Assembly (NCBI GenBank): GCA_017440525.1
Contig: JAFSHB010000022.1
Location: 1-37,911, forward strand
DNA from: Oscillospiraceae bacterium
Lineage (GTDB): Bacteria > Bacillota > Clostridia > Oscillospirales > Oscillospiraceae
Direction: 5' to 3'
Length of the DNA stretch: 37,911 bases
The notes under the pieces were generated by a model. The model made no database searches. It had not been told where the DNA came from and saw only the letters and a program-made list of their open reading frames with translations. This document shows, piece by piece, positions 1 through 6,897 of the stretch. Numbering within the stretch: position 1 is the first letter of the stretch; each line of letters opens with the position of its first letter. A program made the translations under genes and the position numbers.

Positions 1-30
1 ACGAAAGAATTGGGTAAATAACGATATCAC

Positions 31-64
31 AAAAGAGGAAGCTGCCTCAGGCAGCTTCCTCTTT
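31..64. terminator. Strong intrinsic terminator at the end of the TetR gene
   Basis: A perfect 12-bp stem (35-46 with 50-61) closes a 3-nt loop. On the minus strand it is followed by a run of four T. The TAA stop of the TetR gene at 63-65 sits at the stem base. A-T pairs extend the stem, so it may also stop transcripts entering from the left on the plus strand. Confidence 0.85.
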
Positions 65-581
65 ATCTTCCCCGATATTCTTCCGATAAGATCTGTGCCA
101 TTTCTTCCGGAGTTTCTCGACACCCACCTGCCAACCACATTTTGATGATCGCGTTGAGCCCGCTGCGGAAAAACTCAATATGGTATTGCATATGCTCTCC
201 AAACCGAGCCTGCTCCGCCTGCATCGGATCACAGGCATAGATCTTGTGGCTCTCATCATAACAGAGTTTAAAATATGTCTGATAGAACAGCTGGTTTTCC
301 CGAATATGGGTAAACATTTTCACCGCACCGAAACGATCCTTCGCTGTATCATACTCGGCAAACAGTGCCGAAAACTCTTCCTCCAACCCACGACACACAT
401 GGTCGGCCAGATCGTAGACATCTTGATAATTGGCATAAAATGTGCTGCGGTTCAGCCCTGTCATCTCACAAATGCGGGAAACGGTTATGGTATTCAATTC
501 CTGTTCCTGCAGTAGCTGCACAAATGCTCTGCCGATCTTCTCCACAGATTCCCGGCGGCGTTTGTTGTTCTTTACATTCAT
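63..581 (-). CDS. TetR/AcrR family transcriptional regulator
   Basis: A 172-residue one-component repressor of the TetR family. The N-terminal DNA-binding domain is visible: a basic start (KRRR, residues 7-10), then a helix-turn-helix at about 33-53 (ITVSRICEMTGLNRSTFYANY) with the family's typical STFY recognition helix. The remaining roughly 115 residues form the helical ligand-binding and dimer domain, whose sequence gives no ligand. The ATG at 581 follows a good GGAGGG ribosome site. It is divergent from the membrane protein gene at 699, and the gap between them holds palindromes overlapping both predicted promoters. Autoregulation and control of the 699-1310 gene pair are therefore likely. 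The inducer is unknown. Confidence 0.9.
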   Translation of the reverse strand: MNVKNNKRRRESVEKIGRAFVQLLQEQELNTITVSRICEMTGLNRSTFYANYQDVYDLADHVCRGLEEEFSALFAEYDTAKDRFGAVKMFTHIRENQLFYQTYFKLCYDESHKIYACDPMQAEQARFGEHMQYHIEFFRSGLNAIIKMWLAGGCRETPEEMAQILSEEYRGR

Positions 582-590
582 AGTCCCTCC

Positions 591-684
591 ATTATCCCAA
601 CACTTGTTGCATCATTGATGGTTGTTCTCATTTCATGATCCCAGTATAATGCAATTGCATTAAAAACACAAGTGTTGGAATAAT
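591..684. promoter_or_regulatory. Divergent promoter region with three dyad sites, probable TetR operators
   Basis: Site 1 at 598-609 is CAACA-CT-TGTTG and site 3 at 665-676 is AACAC-AA-GTGTT. Each is a dyad with 5-bp arms. The 17-nt segments 591-607 and 668-684 are also inverted copies of each other with one mismatch. Between them lies a perfect 16-bp palindrome at 647-662 (TAATGCAATTGCATTA). For the plus strand a -10 TATAAT at 645-650 sits 17 bp after TTGTTC (622-627), and the central palindrome overlaps the -10. On the minus strand TATACT lies 17 bp after TTGTGT, which falls inside site 3. Bound repressor would block both promoters. The operator role is inferred. Confidence 0.6.
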
Positions 685-698
685 GAAAGGGGTCACTT

Positions 699-1067
699 AT
701 GAAAAAAAGCAGTTTTGTTGCAATGATCTTAGGCACTGTCAGTGGCGTGCTGTTCTCTCTTGGCATGTGCATGGCGCTGCTGCCGGAGTGGGATGCATTC
801 CGGGAAGGTATCATCTTTGGCGCAGTCGGTCTGCTCCTGGGACTCATCACCCTGTACATCTGGCGCAGGATGGAAGGGAAAAAACCTGTCAGGATCAACG
901 GTAAAATGTTGGCCTTTGCCGCCTTCGGCGTGCTGGGCGCCATGATCTTCGGCGTCGGTCTGTGCCTGTGCCTGGTCTGGACAAACTATGTGGTCGGCAC
1001 CATCGTCGGTCTTGTGGGCCTTGTGATGCTCCTGTGCCTGATTCCCATGGTCAAGGGCATCCAATGA
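699..1067 (+). CDS. Small four-helix integral membrane protein, function unknown
   Basis: A 122-residue hydrophobic protein with four predicted membrane segments, near residues 6-28, 35-54, 68-92 and 96-117. A short basic loop (RRMEGKKPVRINGK) follows helix 2, which suggests a cytoplasmic loop by the positive-inside rule. The ATG at 699 follows AAAGGGG with good spacing. I recognise no catalytic motif or named family. It lies 15 bp upstream of the repeat protein gene at 1083, so the two are probably co-transcribed under the divergent TetR regulator. A role in membrane stress or small-molecule resistance would be typical for such a TetR neighbour, but nothing in the sequence proves it. Confidence 0.8.
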   Translation: MKKSSFVAMILGTVSGVLFSLGMCMALLPEWDAFREGIIFGAVGLLLGLITLYIWRRMEGKKPVRINGKMLAFAAFGVLGAMIFGVGLCLCLVWTNYVVGTIVGLVGLVMLLCLIPMVKGIQ

Positions 1068-1082
1068 TCGGGAGAGCAGCAC

Positions 1083-1310
1083 ATGGCAAGATCCAAACTG
1101 GTGACCGCAAACAAAAAGATCGCCGAGGCTGTGACCGAGGGTTATAAAAAGATCGAAAAAGGTGTCGTTGACGGTTATGAAAAAATTGAGAAAGGCGTTG
1201 TTGATGGCTACGAAAAGCTTGAGGACAAATTTGTCGATCAATTTCTTACCCGCGACGGAGAAACAGTGGAAGAAGCAAAAGCCCGGCTGAAAGGCGACCG
1301 GAAAGAATAA
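1083..1310 (+). CDS. Small amphipathic protein with three 11-residue repeats
   Basis: A 75-residue soluble, highly charged protein. Residues 20-52 are three tandem 11-mers: GYKKIEKGVVD, GYEKIEKGVVD and GYEKLEDKFVD. An 11-residue period is what a continuous amphipathic helix lying on a membrane surface or in a right-handed coiled coil would show. The rest is also predicted helical and rich in K and E (for example VEEAKARLK). There is no signal peptide and no cysteine. It follows the membrane protein gene by 15 bp and ends at a strong terminator, so it is the last gene of a two-gene unit. A partnership with the membrane protein is an inference. No named family is recognised. Confidence 0.75.
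   Translation: MARSKLVTANKKIAEAVTEGYKKIEKGVVDGYEKIEKGVVDGYEKLEDKFVDQFLTRDGETVEEAKARLKGDRKE
1140..1238 (+). repeat. 33-bp tandem coding repeat, three copies
   Basis: The units 1140-1172, 1173-1205 and 1206-1238 each encode one 11-residue unit of the small helical protein. The first two differ by one residue (K/E), the third by several. Codon differences between the copies show the repeat is not brand new. Confidence 0.8.
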
Positions 1311-1317
1311 CGAACAG

Positions 1318-1344
1318 GAAGGCAGTGCTTCAAGCACTGCCTTC
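1318..1344. terminator. Bidirectional terminator between convergent genes
   Basis: A 12-bp perfect stem (1318-1329 with 1333-1344) has a 3-nt loop. It sits between the stop at 1310 on the plus strand and the stop at 1349 on the minus strand. T-rich sequence follows on the plus strand (CTTGTTTAT), so it probably serves both sides. Confidence 0.75.
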
Positions 1345-1348
1345 TTGT

Positions 1349-2521
1349 TTATAGCACCTGCACGATATAGCCCTTCAGGTACAGAGCCTGCTCAGCATTG
1401 AGACAGGCAGGATGATCCCGGGACTGGATCAGGGCCTCCAACAGACGCACCTGTCTGCCGCAGTCCATGGCGGCCTCTTTGAGCATCTGCAAAAAGAGCT
1501 CCGGAGTCATATACTGGCTGCAGGAGCAGGAGACGAGATAGCCGCCCGGCTCTGTCAGCTTCATGGAGCGTAGATTCAGCTCCTTATACCCACGGTAGGC
1601 GGCATCCAATGCCTTGCGGCTCTTGGCGAAGGCAGGAGGATCGCAGATCACGAGACCGTACTGCCTCCCCGCATCGGAGTATTCCTTGACAAGATCGAAC
1701 ACATTGGCGCAGGTGGTGACGACCTCTACGCCATTTAATTTGGCATTTTCCCGCACCATGGCGAGAGCATCCTCGGAGACATCCACCGCCTCCACGGAGC
1801 TTGCCCCATAAAGGGCCGCGTGCATGGCAAAGCCGCCGGTATGACAGCACAGATCGAGGACAGTACGACCCTTGCAGTAGGGCTTGATGCGGCCTCTGTT
1901 CTCCTGCTGGTCGAGGAAATGGCCCGTTTTCTGCCCATTGGGGATATCCACCAGCATTTTGGCATCATGCTCTGTGATCTGGATCTGATTCGGCACTTCG
2001 CCGTAGACACAGCCGGTCATTTGGGCAAGGCCCTCCTTCTCACGGACCGGCACATCGCTTCTTTCATAGATGCCCTTGGGCGCAAAGATCTCCACCAGCA
2101 GGCGGATGATCGTCTCTTTCCACATCTCCATGCCGAGGGAGACGATCTGGAAAGAGAGATAGTCCCCGAACTTATCCACCGTCAGGCCCGGCAGGCCGTC
2201 GCTCTCGCCGAAGATCACACGGCAGGAGTTGGAAAAACCGAGGTTTTTTCGGAACGCCCAAGCCTGTTCGATCTTCCTGCGGAAGAAGGCTTCGTCGATC
2301 TCCTCATCCTTGTCTCTGGTCAAAACACGCACCACGATCTTGGACTTGGAATTGAAATAGCCCCGGGCCGCGAACTTCATGCGGCTGTCCACCACATCCA
2401 CGATGCCGCCATCGGGACAGATATCATCATACCAGTCGATCTCATTGTCGAAGATCCAGAAGCTGCCGCCGCGGACATCCTTCTCCTCGCCGCGGCGCAG
2501 ACAAACTTTTCCGTATTCCAT
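1349..2521 (-). CDS. Class I SAM-dependent rRNA methyltransferase, RlmI-like, with N-terminal PUA domain
   Basis: A 390-residue protein of the RlmI/RlmK-like (COG1092) family. These enzymes bind RNA through an N-terminal PUA domain (about residues 1-75) and a central EEHUD-type region, then methylate 23S rRNA cytosine using S-adenosylmethionine. The SAM-binding motif is near residue 220 (VLDLCCHTGGFAMHAA). An acidic residue for the ribose follows in VEAVDVSEDAL, and the DPPAFAKS motif lies near 295. A SCSCSQYM segment near 325 supplies the conserved cysteine region. The length is normal for the family. The ATG at 2521 follows GAGGTAACT. It is the last gene of the leftward rimM-trmD-sirtuin unit, separated from the sirtuin gene by dispersed repeats. 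The exact target base is inferred only from family membership. Confidence 0.9.
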   Translation of the reverse strand: MEYGKVCLRRGEEKDVRGGSFWIFDNEIDWYDDICPDGGIVDVVDSRMKFAARGYFNSKSKIVVRVLTRDKDEEIDEAFFRRKIEQAWAFRKNLGFSNSCRVIFGESDGLPGLTVDKFGDYLSFQIVSLGMEMWKETIIRLLVEIFAPKGIYERSDVPVREKEGLAQMTGCVYGEVPNQIQITEHDAKMLVDIPNGQKTGHFLDQQENRGRIKPYCKGRTVLDLCCHTGGFAMHAALYGASSVEAVDVSEDALAMVRENAKLNGVEVVTTCANVFDLVKEYSDAGRQYGLVICDPPAFAKSRKALDAAYRGYKELNLRSMKLTEPGGYLVSCSCSQYMTPELFLQMLKEAAMDCGRQVRLLEALIQSRDHPACLNAEQALYLKGYIVQVL

Positions 2522-2535
2522 AGTTACCTCTTTTC

Positions 2536-2569
2536 AGATCGCCGCGTCGCTTCGCTCCTCGCGATGACA
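2536..2569. repeat. Dispersed intergenic repeat of the TGTCAT-CGCGAGGAGCGAAGCGACG type
   Basis: Read on the minus strand, the segment starts TGTCATCGCGAGGAGCGAAG and continues GACGCGGCGATCT. It closely resembles the short repeat family found between genes in many unrelated bacterial genomes (a TGTCATTGCGAGGAGCGAAGCGACG-like core). The identification is from memory of that family. No coding potential is visible. Confidence 0.5.
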
Positions 2570-2595
2570 GGCGTGTTTGCAAGTGCTATGCGGCC

Positions 2596-2620
2596 GGCGG
2601 GCAAGGGTCTGCCCGCCCTA
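2596..2620. repeat. GC-rich dispersed palindrome that supplies the sirtuin stop codon
   Basis: An 8-bp stem, GGCGGGCA (2596-2603) with TGCCCGCC (2610-2617), encloses AGGGTC, followed by CTA. On the minus strand this reads TAGGGCGGGCAGACCC and so on. The same GTAGGG-GCGGGC style occurs in the repeat at 4667-4714. The TAG at 2618-2620 is the stop codon of the sirtuin gene. The hairpin follows the stop directly but has no T-tract. Confidence 0.6.
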
Positions 2621-3340
2621 CGGTGAGATCGCTTTGCTCAAAACTTCGCCGATGCTCTCGCGGAAAATGAGATCCGCGCTTCCGTCATAAGGCGTCTCAT
2701 CCCGGTTGATGAGCACCAGCTTATCGCCTTTGTAATACCGCAGAAGTCCTGCCGCAGGATAGACCGTCAGACTGGTACCGCCCACGATCAGAAGCTCCGC
2801 CTTTGCGATCGCTTCCACCGCACCCATGATGCAGGCATCGTCAAGGCCCTCTTCGTAGAGCACCACATCAGGCTTGATCGTACCGCCGCAGGTGCATTTG
2901 GGGATGCCCTGAGAATCTATGATGCGGTCTGCATCATAAAAGGCACGGCAGCGCATACAGTAGTTCCGGTGTACAGACCCGTGGAGCTCATAGACCTTTT
3001 TGCTTCCTGCCATCTGATGGAGACCATCGATATTCTGGGTGATGACCGCCTTGAGCTTGCCCCTCTTTTCCAGCTCCGCCAAGGCTATGTGGGCACGGTT
3101 GGGCAGAACATCGGGGCAGAGCAGCTTCTCCCGATAGAAGTTATAAAAATACTCGGTGTGGGCAAAGAAAAAGCTGTGGCTCAGGATCTCCTCCGGGGGA
3201 TAGTCAAATTTTTCATGATATAACCCATCCACAGAGCGAAAGTCTTTCAGACCTGATTCTGTGGATACACCGGCGCCGCCGAAAAAAACGATATCATCAC
3301 TTTCCGAGATCCAGTTTCTCAGGGTCGAGAGGCTGTCCAT
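2618..3340 (-). CDS. NAD-dependent protein deacylase, Sir2 family (sirtuin)
   Basis: A 240-residue class III deacylase, which removes acyl groups from lysine using NAD+ and yields nicotinamide and O-acyl-ADP-ribose. Visible motifs are the NAD-binding GGAGVSTESGLKDFRS, TQNIDGLHQMAG, the catalytic histidine in YELHGSVH, a zinc-ribbon with CMRC then KCTCGG (the second pair is C-x-C in this alignment), IKPDVVLYEE and GGTSLTV. The ATG at 3340 is chosen because GGAGGAAGAAT stands directly before it. A longer open frame to 3784 is only a shadow of trmD. The start lies 44 nt inside the trmD 3' end, so translation is probably coupled. The stop codon is part of a dispersed palindrome. Confidence 0.92.
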   Translation of the reverse strand: MDSLSTLRNWISESDDIVFFGGAGVSTESGLKDFRSVDGLYHEKFDYPPEEILSHSFFFAHTEYFYNFYREKLLCPDVLPNRAHIALAELEKRGKLKAVITQNIDGLHQMAGSKKVYELHGSVHRNYCMRCRAFYDADRIIDSQGIPKCTCGGTIKPDVVLYEEGLDDACIMGAVEAIAKAELLIVGGTSLTVYPAAGLLRYYKGDKLVLINRDETPYDGSADLIFRESIGEVLSKAISP

Positions 3341-4076
3341 ATTCTTCCTCCATTTCCCGCAGGAGCTTTTTCTCCTGCTTCGTCTCAAAGCGGAGCTTGC
3401 GGTACATATCGGGCCTGCGCTCGTAGGTCCTGAGCAGGCTCTGCTTCCTGCGCCACCTTGCCACATTCTGGTGGTTGCCGGAGAGCAGGATCTTGGGCGC
3501 GGCAAGGCCATGCCACAGCTCCGGGCGCGAATACTGGGGATATTCCAGCGTGCCGTCCCAATGGCTCTCATCGGTGAAGCATTCCTCATCGCCCAAGACC
3601 CCCGGCACCAGACGGCACACGGCATCCGCCACCGCCATGGCAGGGATCTCGCCGCCGGTGAGGACGAAGTCACCGATGGAGATCTCCTCATCCACACATT
3701 CGTCGATGAACCGCTGGTCGATGCCCTCATAGTGACCACAGACGAGGATGATATTCTCATAGTTATCCCGCAGACGCCTTGCATGGCTCTGGTCGAAGGT
3801 CACACCGCAGGGCGACATATAGATGGTATGCACCGGTGCGCCCACCTCATCGCAGATGGCCTGCCAGCAGTTGTAGAGAGGGTCTGCCTGCATGACCGCG
3901 CCATGACCGCCACCGTAGGGGTAGTCGTCCACCTGATTTTGCTTGTTGGTGGTATAGTCGCGGATCTGCCACGCCTCGATGCGGATCAGATCCCGCTCCT
4001 GGGCGCGGCCCAGAATACTCTCGTTCATCATGTCTCCCACCGTATCGGGAAACAGGGTCATGATATCAATCCGCAT
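3297..4076 (-). CDS. trmD: tRNA (guanine37-N1)-methyltransferase TrmD
   Basis: A 259-residue SPOUT-class enzyme that puts the N1-methyl group on G37 of tRNAs to prevent +1 frameshifting. The start MRIDIMTLFPD, the segment YGGGHGAVMQADPL, the knotted SAM site LVCGHYEGIDQRF and IGDFVLTGGEIPAM are hallmarks of TrmD. The length is slightly above the usual 240-250 because of a charged C-terminal tail. Its ATG overlaps the end of rimM by 11 nt, the common rimM-trmD arrangement, and its 3' end overlaps the sirtuin start by 44 nt. The rpsP and KH-protein genes often found upstream are absent here. Confidence 0.97.
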   Translation of the reverse strand: MRIDIMTLFPDTVGDMMNESILGRAQERDLIRIEAWQIRDYTTNKQNQVDDYPYGGGHGAVMQADPLYNCWQAICDEVGAPVHTIYMSPCGVTFDQSHARRLRDNYENIILVCGHYEGIDQRFIDECVDEEISIGDFVLTGGEIPAMAVADAVCRLVPGVLGDEECFTDESHWDGTLEYPQYSRPELWHGLAAPKILLSGNHQNVARWRRKQSLLRTYERRPDMYRKLRFETKQEKKLLREMEEEYGQPLDPEKLDLGK

Positions 4077-4563
4077 CGGTCCGCATCCCTTCGATCAGAT
4101 GGACTTTGATCACGCCCTCTTTGGGATCGAGGGGCTCTACATATTCCTGCACAGCAGGAATCATATATTCATGCTCGCCCTTGACCACATACACATCGTT
4201 GCCGGGCATAATGATCACATCCTTCAGTTTGCCGATCTCTTTGCCGTCTGCCACCACCGGCAGACCGATCATATCGGCGATGAACATGACGCCCTCTTCC
4301 AGCTCGATATCGTCGCGGCAAAGGGCGATCTCCTTGTTGCGGAGCTTCACCGCATCATCGATCGAATCGACCCCCTTCAGCTTCATGAGGATCATATTCT
4401 TCTGGCGGCTGCTGTGCTGCACGGCATATTCTTTGCCATCGATGAACACACGGTCCAGATCCAAGAGGTCATCCGGATCATCAGACCAGGGCATGATCTT
4501 CACATCGCCACGCAGGCCGTGGGTATTGACGATCTGACCGGTAGGCAAGAAATTATCTTTCAT
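4066..4563 (-). CDS. rimM: 16S rRNA processing protein RimM
   Basis: A 165-residue ribosome maturation factor that binds ribosomal protein S19 and helps assemble the 30S head. The N-terminal RimM barrel starts with FLPTGQIVNTHGLRGDVKI (residues 5-23). The C-terminal PRC-barrel-like part carries MIGLPVVADGKEIGKL and EYVEPLDPKEGVIKVHLIEG. The ATG at 4563 follows a GGAGCG ribosome site. An in-frame extension to 4701 runs into a dispersed repeat and is not credible. A promoter lies directly upstream, so this is the first gene of the rimM-trmD-sirtuin-methyltransferase unit. Confidence 0.95.
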   Translation of the reverse strand: MKDNFLPTGQIVNTHGLRGDVKIMPWSDDPDDLLDLDRVFIDGKEYAVQHSSRQKNMILMKLKGVDSIDDAVKLRNKEIALCRDDIELEEGVMFIADMIGLPVVADGKEIGKLKDVIIMPGNDVYVVKGEHEYMIPAVQEYVEPLDPKEGVIKVHLIEGMRTDAD

Positions 4564-4588
4564 AGTTTCGCTCCAAAAGTTTTTTCTT

Positions 4589-4617
4589 ATTATAACACAG
4601 AACTTCCCATTTGTGAC
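4589..4617 (-). promoter_or_regulatory. Predicted sigma-A promoter for rimM-trmD
   Basis: On the minus strand a perfect TATAAT (4594 to 4589) is preceded at 17 bp by GTCACA (4617 to 4612). That matches the -35 consensus at four of six positions. It lies about 26 bp before the rimM start. Confidence 0.6.
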
Positions 4618-4646
4618 CTTTTTCTTTTCCAAATGCCGCAAAAAGA

Positions 4647-4714
4647 GGGCGTGTAACACGCCCCCTGTAGGGGCGGGCATCGCCCGCCCATGGGCGACCA
4701 ATGGTCGCCCCTAC
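4647..4714. repeat. Compound dispersed palindrome (GTAGGGGCG ... CGCCCCTAC)
   Basis: The 48-nt core 4667-4714 has terminal inverted repeats GTAGGGGCG/CGCCCCTAC. Inside are two hairpins, 4671-4678 with 4682-4689 and 4692-4699 with 4703-4710. A third small hairpin (4647-4653 with 4657-4663) precedes it. It begins 4 nt from the stop of the Gfo/Idh gene on the minus strand and may end that transcript. Elements of this look are common between genes in Oscillospiraceae-type genomes. Confidence 0.65.
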
Positions 4715-4717
4715 TCT

Positions 4718-5692
4718 TTATTCATAGCCGATCGCTGTGAGGATCTGGGTCAGGAGCTTGGCATTCTTCAAGGAGAACTCCTTGGTCACATGGGGCTTGG
4801 CTTTCCCCATTGCACACAGGCTCATATTCTCCACTTCCAGCATGTAGTTGTTGGGCGTGGGGACTTCCCTGACCATCCTTCCCTCGTCGGTGGTGACGGA
4901 GAAGTGCAGATCGCCGGACTGGTTGAATTCAAAATGGCAGATGATCTTGCCATTTTCGCCGTGGATCTGCAGGCGGTCGATGCGCTTATCCTGCCCGGTG
5001 GCCAGCACCATACCGCTCTGGAGCAGGGCATGCTTGCCATCGGCATAGGACAGCAGTGCCGCCGCCACATTATCCACCTTTTCTTCCGTAAAGGTGCCCA
5101 TAGCCTGCACGCGGACAGGCTCTTCCTCCAACAGCCACAGCACCTCGCTGGTGCAGTAGCAGCCGAGATCGTACACACTGCCGCCGTAGGTCTCACGGCG
5201 CATACGGATATTGGACACATCGTAGTCGGAGGTGATGAAGGCGCTCTCCACACGGCGGATCTTGCCGACCTTGGGCAGCTCCTCCTTGACTGCCGCGATC
5301 ACGGGGCTGTGCAGATACGCAAAAGCCTCCATCAGATACACGCCGTTCTCCTCCGCCACACGGAACATCTCCTCGATCTGCTCGACTGTGGGCGCAAGGG
5401 GCTTTTCACACAGGACATGGAGACCTGCCTGCATAGCCTTGATCGCCCATTCATAGTGGAGCTGGTTGGGCAGCGGGATATAGACTGCCTCCACAGCCGG
5501 GTCTGCCAGCAGAGCCTCGTAGCTGTCATAGGCCTTCTCAAAGCCGAACGCTTCCTTGTAGGCTTCGGCCTTCTCCATGGATCTGCCTGCGATGGCATAG
5601 AGGTTGCAGTGCTCCGCCTGCTGCATACCGGGGATGGTACAGCCCTTGGCGATCCCGGCTGTGCCGAGAACGCCCCAATTCACCTTGCTCAT
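4718..5692 (-). CDS. Gfo/Idh/MocA family NAD(P)-dependent oxidoreductase
   Basis: A 324-residue dehydrogenase of the glucose-fructose oxidoreductase/inositol dehydrogenase family. The Rossmann N-terminus reads WGVLGTAGIAKG, IAGRSMEKAEAY follows, and the family signature CEKPLAPT lies at residues 95-102. The C-terminal alpha/beta domain contains GGSVYDLGCYC, the usual G-x-x-x-D-x-G-x-Y segment. Substrates are typically sugars, inositols or their derivatives, but the exact one cannot be read. The ATG at 5692 is preferred because AAGGAG lies 8 nt before it. A TTG two codons upstream would overlap the previous gene's stop. It is the third gene of the redox operon. Confidence 0.9.
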   Translation of the reverse strand: MSKVNWGVLGTAGIAKGCTIPGMQQAEHCNLYAIAGRSMEKAEAYKEAFGFEKAYDSYEALLADPAVEAVYIPLPNQLHYEWAIKAMQAGLHVLCEKPLAPTVEQIEEMFRVAEENGVYLMEAFAYLHSPVIAAVKEELPKVGKIRRVESAFITSDYDVSNIRMRRETYGGSVYDLGCYCTSEVLWLLEEEPVRVQAMGTFTEEKVDNVAAALLSYADGKHALLQSGMVLATGQDKRIDRLQIHGENGKIICHFEFNQSGDLHFSVTTDEGRMVREVPTPNNYMLEVENMSLCAMGKAKPHVTKEFSLKNAKLLTQILTAIGYE

Positions 5693-5694
5693 AT

Positions 5695-6885
5695 TCAACG
5701 CTCCTTATCCGCCATCACATAGATGTTGTAGAGGTCCTCTTCATACAGGACCTTCAAAGAGCCCTGCTGACCGCCGCCTGCCTCGGCACAGCCCTTCGCC
5801 ATGATGCGGAGCTGTTCCTCGGTGGGGCTGACGCCCAGCTCCTTCAAATTGGTGGGCATATCGATGCTGCGGAAGAAGTCCTCCATGGCCTCGATGCCGC
5901 GCAAGGCAGTCTCTTCCTCAGTATTGCCCGCTTCCACGCCCATGACGAAGGTGGCGAACTTCACGAAACGGTCAAGACCTGCCTTCATCACATATCTTGC
6001 CCAGCTTCCCCAGACAGCGGCAAGACCGGCACCATGGGCCACATCGAACATACCGCCCAGCTCATGCTCCAGATTGTGCGTCGTCCAGTCACCGCCGTCG
6101 TTGCCGAAGCCGGTGAGACCATTGTGGGAGATCGAGCCGGACCACATGATCTCAGCTCTGGCCTCGTAGTTTTTGGGATCGTCCTTCAGGATGCGGGCAT
6201 ACTTCATCACATCCTGCAAAACGGCAGCCGCCACACGGTCGGTGATCTCCATGCAGGGCGCGCCGCTGAACCAGCGCTCCATGGTGTGCATGAGGATGTC
6301 GGTGCAGCCGGACTTGGTCTGATAGTCGGGCAGGGTCATGGTCAGCTCGGGATCCATGATGGCGAACTTGGGACGGCTCAGGTCGCTGTCATAGGCACGC
6401 TTCTCGCCGGTCTTTTCGTTGGTGATGACACTGCCGTTGCTGGTCTCACTGCCGGCGGCAGCGATGGTCAGAACGGAAGCCAGCGGCAGGCAGGCCGTGG
6501 CCTGCTTCACATGGCGGTAAAGATCCCACACATCGCCCTCGTTGGCAAGGCCGTAAGCGATCGCCTTGGCGCTGTCGATGGTGGAGCCGCCGCCCACGGC
6601 GAGGATAAAGTCCACGCCCTCTTTTTTGCAAAGCTCGATGCCCTCATAGACCTTGCAAAGTCTGGGATTGGGCACGACACCGCCCAGCTCCACATAGTCG
6701 ATGCCGCCGTCGGTCAGGCATTTTTCGATGCGGTCCAGCAGACCTGTTCTCTTGGCAGACTGACTGCCGTAGTGCAAAAGCACCTTCTTGCAGCCCTGCT
6801 CGCGGATCAGCTCCGCCACCTGCAGCTCTGCGCCTTTGCCGAATACCACCTTGGTAGGTGCGTAGTAACCGAAGATCTCAGACAT
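5695..6885 (-). CDS. Iron-containing (group III) alcohol dehydrogenase, YqhD/BdhA-like
   Basis: A 396-residue NAD(P)H-dependent aldehyde/alcohol oxidoreductase. The coenzyme loop AVGGGSTIDSAKAI is at about residues 96-109. The four metal ligands expected for the YqhD/butanol dehydrogenase type fit D196, H200 (DILMH), H270 (WTTH) and H284 (DVAHGAGLA). The FGKGAE start and VVPNPR segment are also typical. The ATG at 6885 follows TAAGGAGG, in which the TAA is the stop of the upstream aldo/keto reductase, so the pair is tightly coupled (12-bp gap). It probably interconverts an aldehyde and an alcohol in the same pathway as its neighbours. The substrate is unknown. Confidence 0.93.
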   Translation of the reverse strand: MSEIFGYYAPTKVVFGKGAELQVAELIREQGCKKVLLHYGSQSAKRTGLLDRIEKCLTDGGIDYVELGGVVPNPRLCKVYEGIELCKKEGVDFILAVGGGSTIDSAKAIAYGLANEGDVWDLYRHVKQATACLPLASVLTIAAAGSETSNGSVITNEKTGEKRAYDSDLSRPKFAIMDPELTMTLPDYQTKSGCTDILMHTMERWFSGAPCMEITDRVAAAVLQDVMKYARILKDDPKNYEARAEIMWSGSISHNGLTGFGNDGGDWTTHNLEHELGGMFDVAHGAGLAAVWGSWARYVMKAGLDRFVKFATFVMGVEAGNTEEETALRGIEAMEDFFRSIDMPTNLKELGVSPTEEQLRIMAKGCAEAGGGQQGSLKVLYEEDLYNIYVMADKER

Positions 6886-6897
6886 GACAGTTCCTCC

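Noticed and set aside
2618..3784. A longer sirtuin (388 residues)
   Set aside because: The extra 148 residues are the out-of-frame shadow of trmD. The start at 3340 has an excellent ribosome site and matches the family N-terminus.
5693..5698. TTG start for the Gfo/Idh gene overlapping the previous stop
   Set aside because: The AAGGAG site is only 2 nt from the TTG but 8 nt from the ATG at 5692, which also gives the expected family N-terminus.
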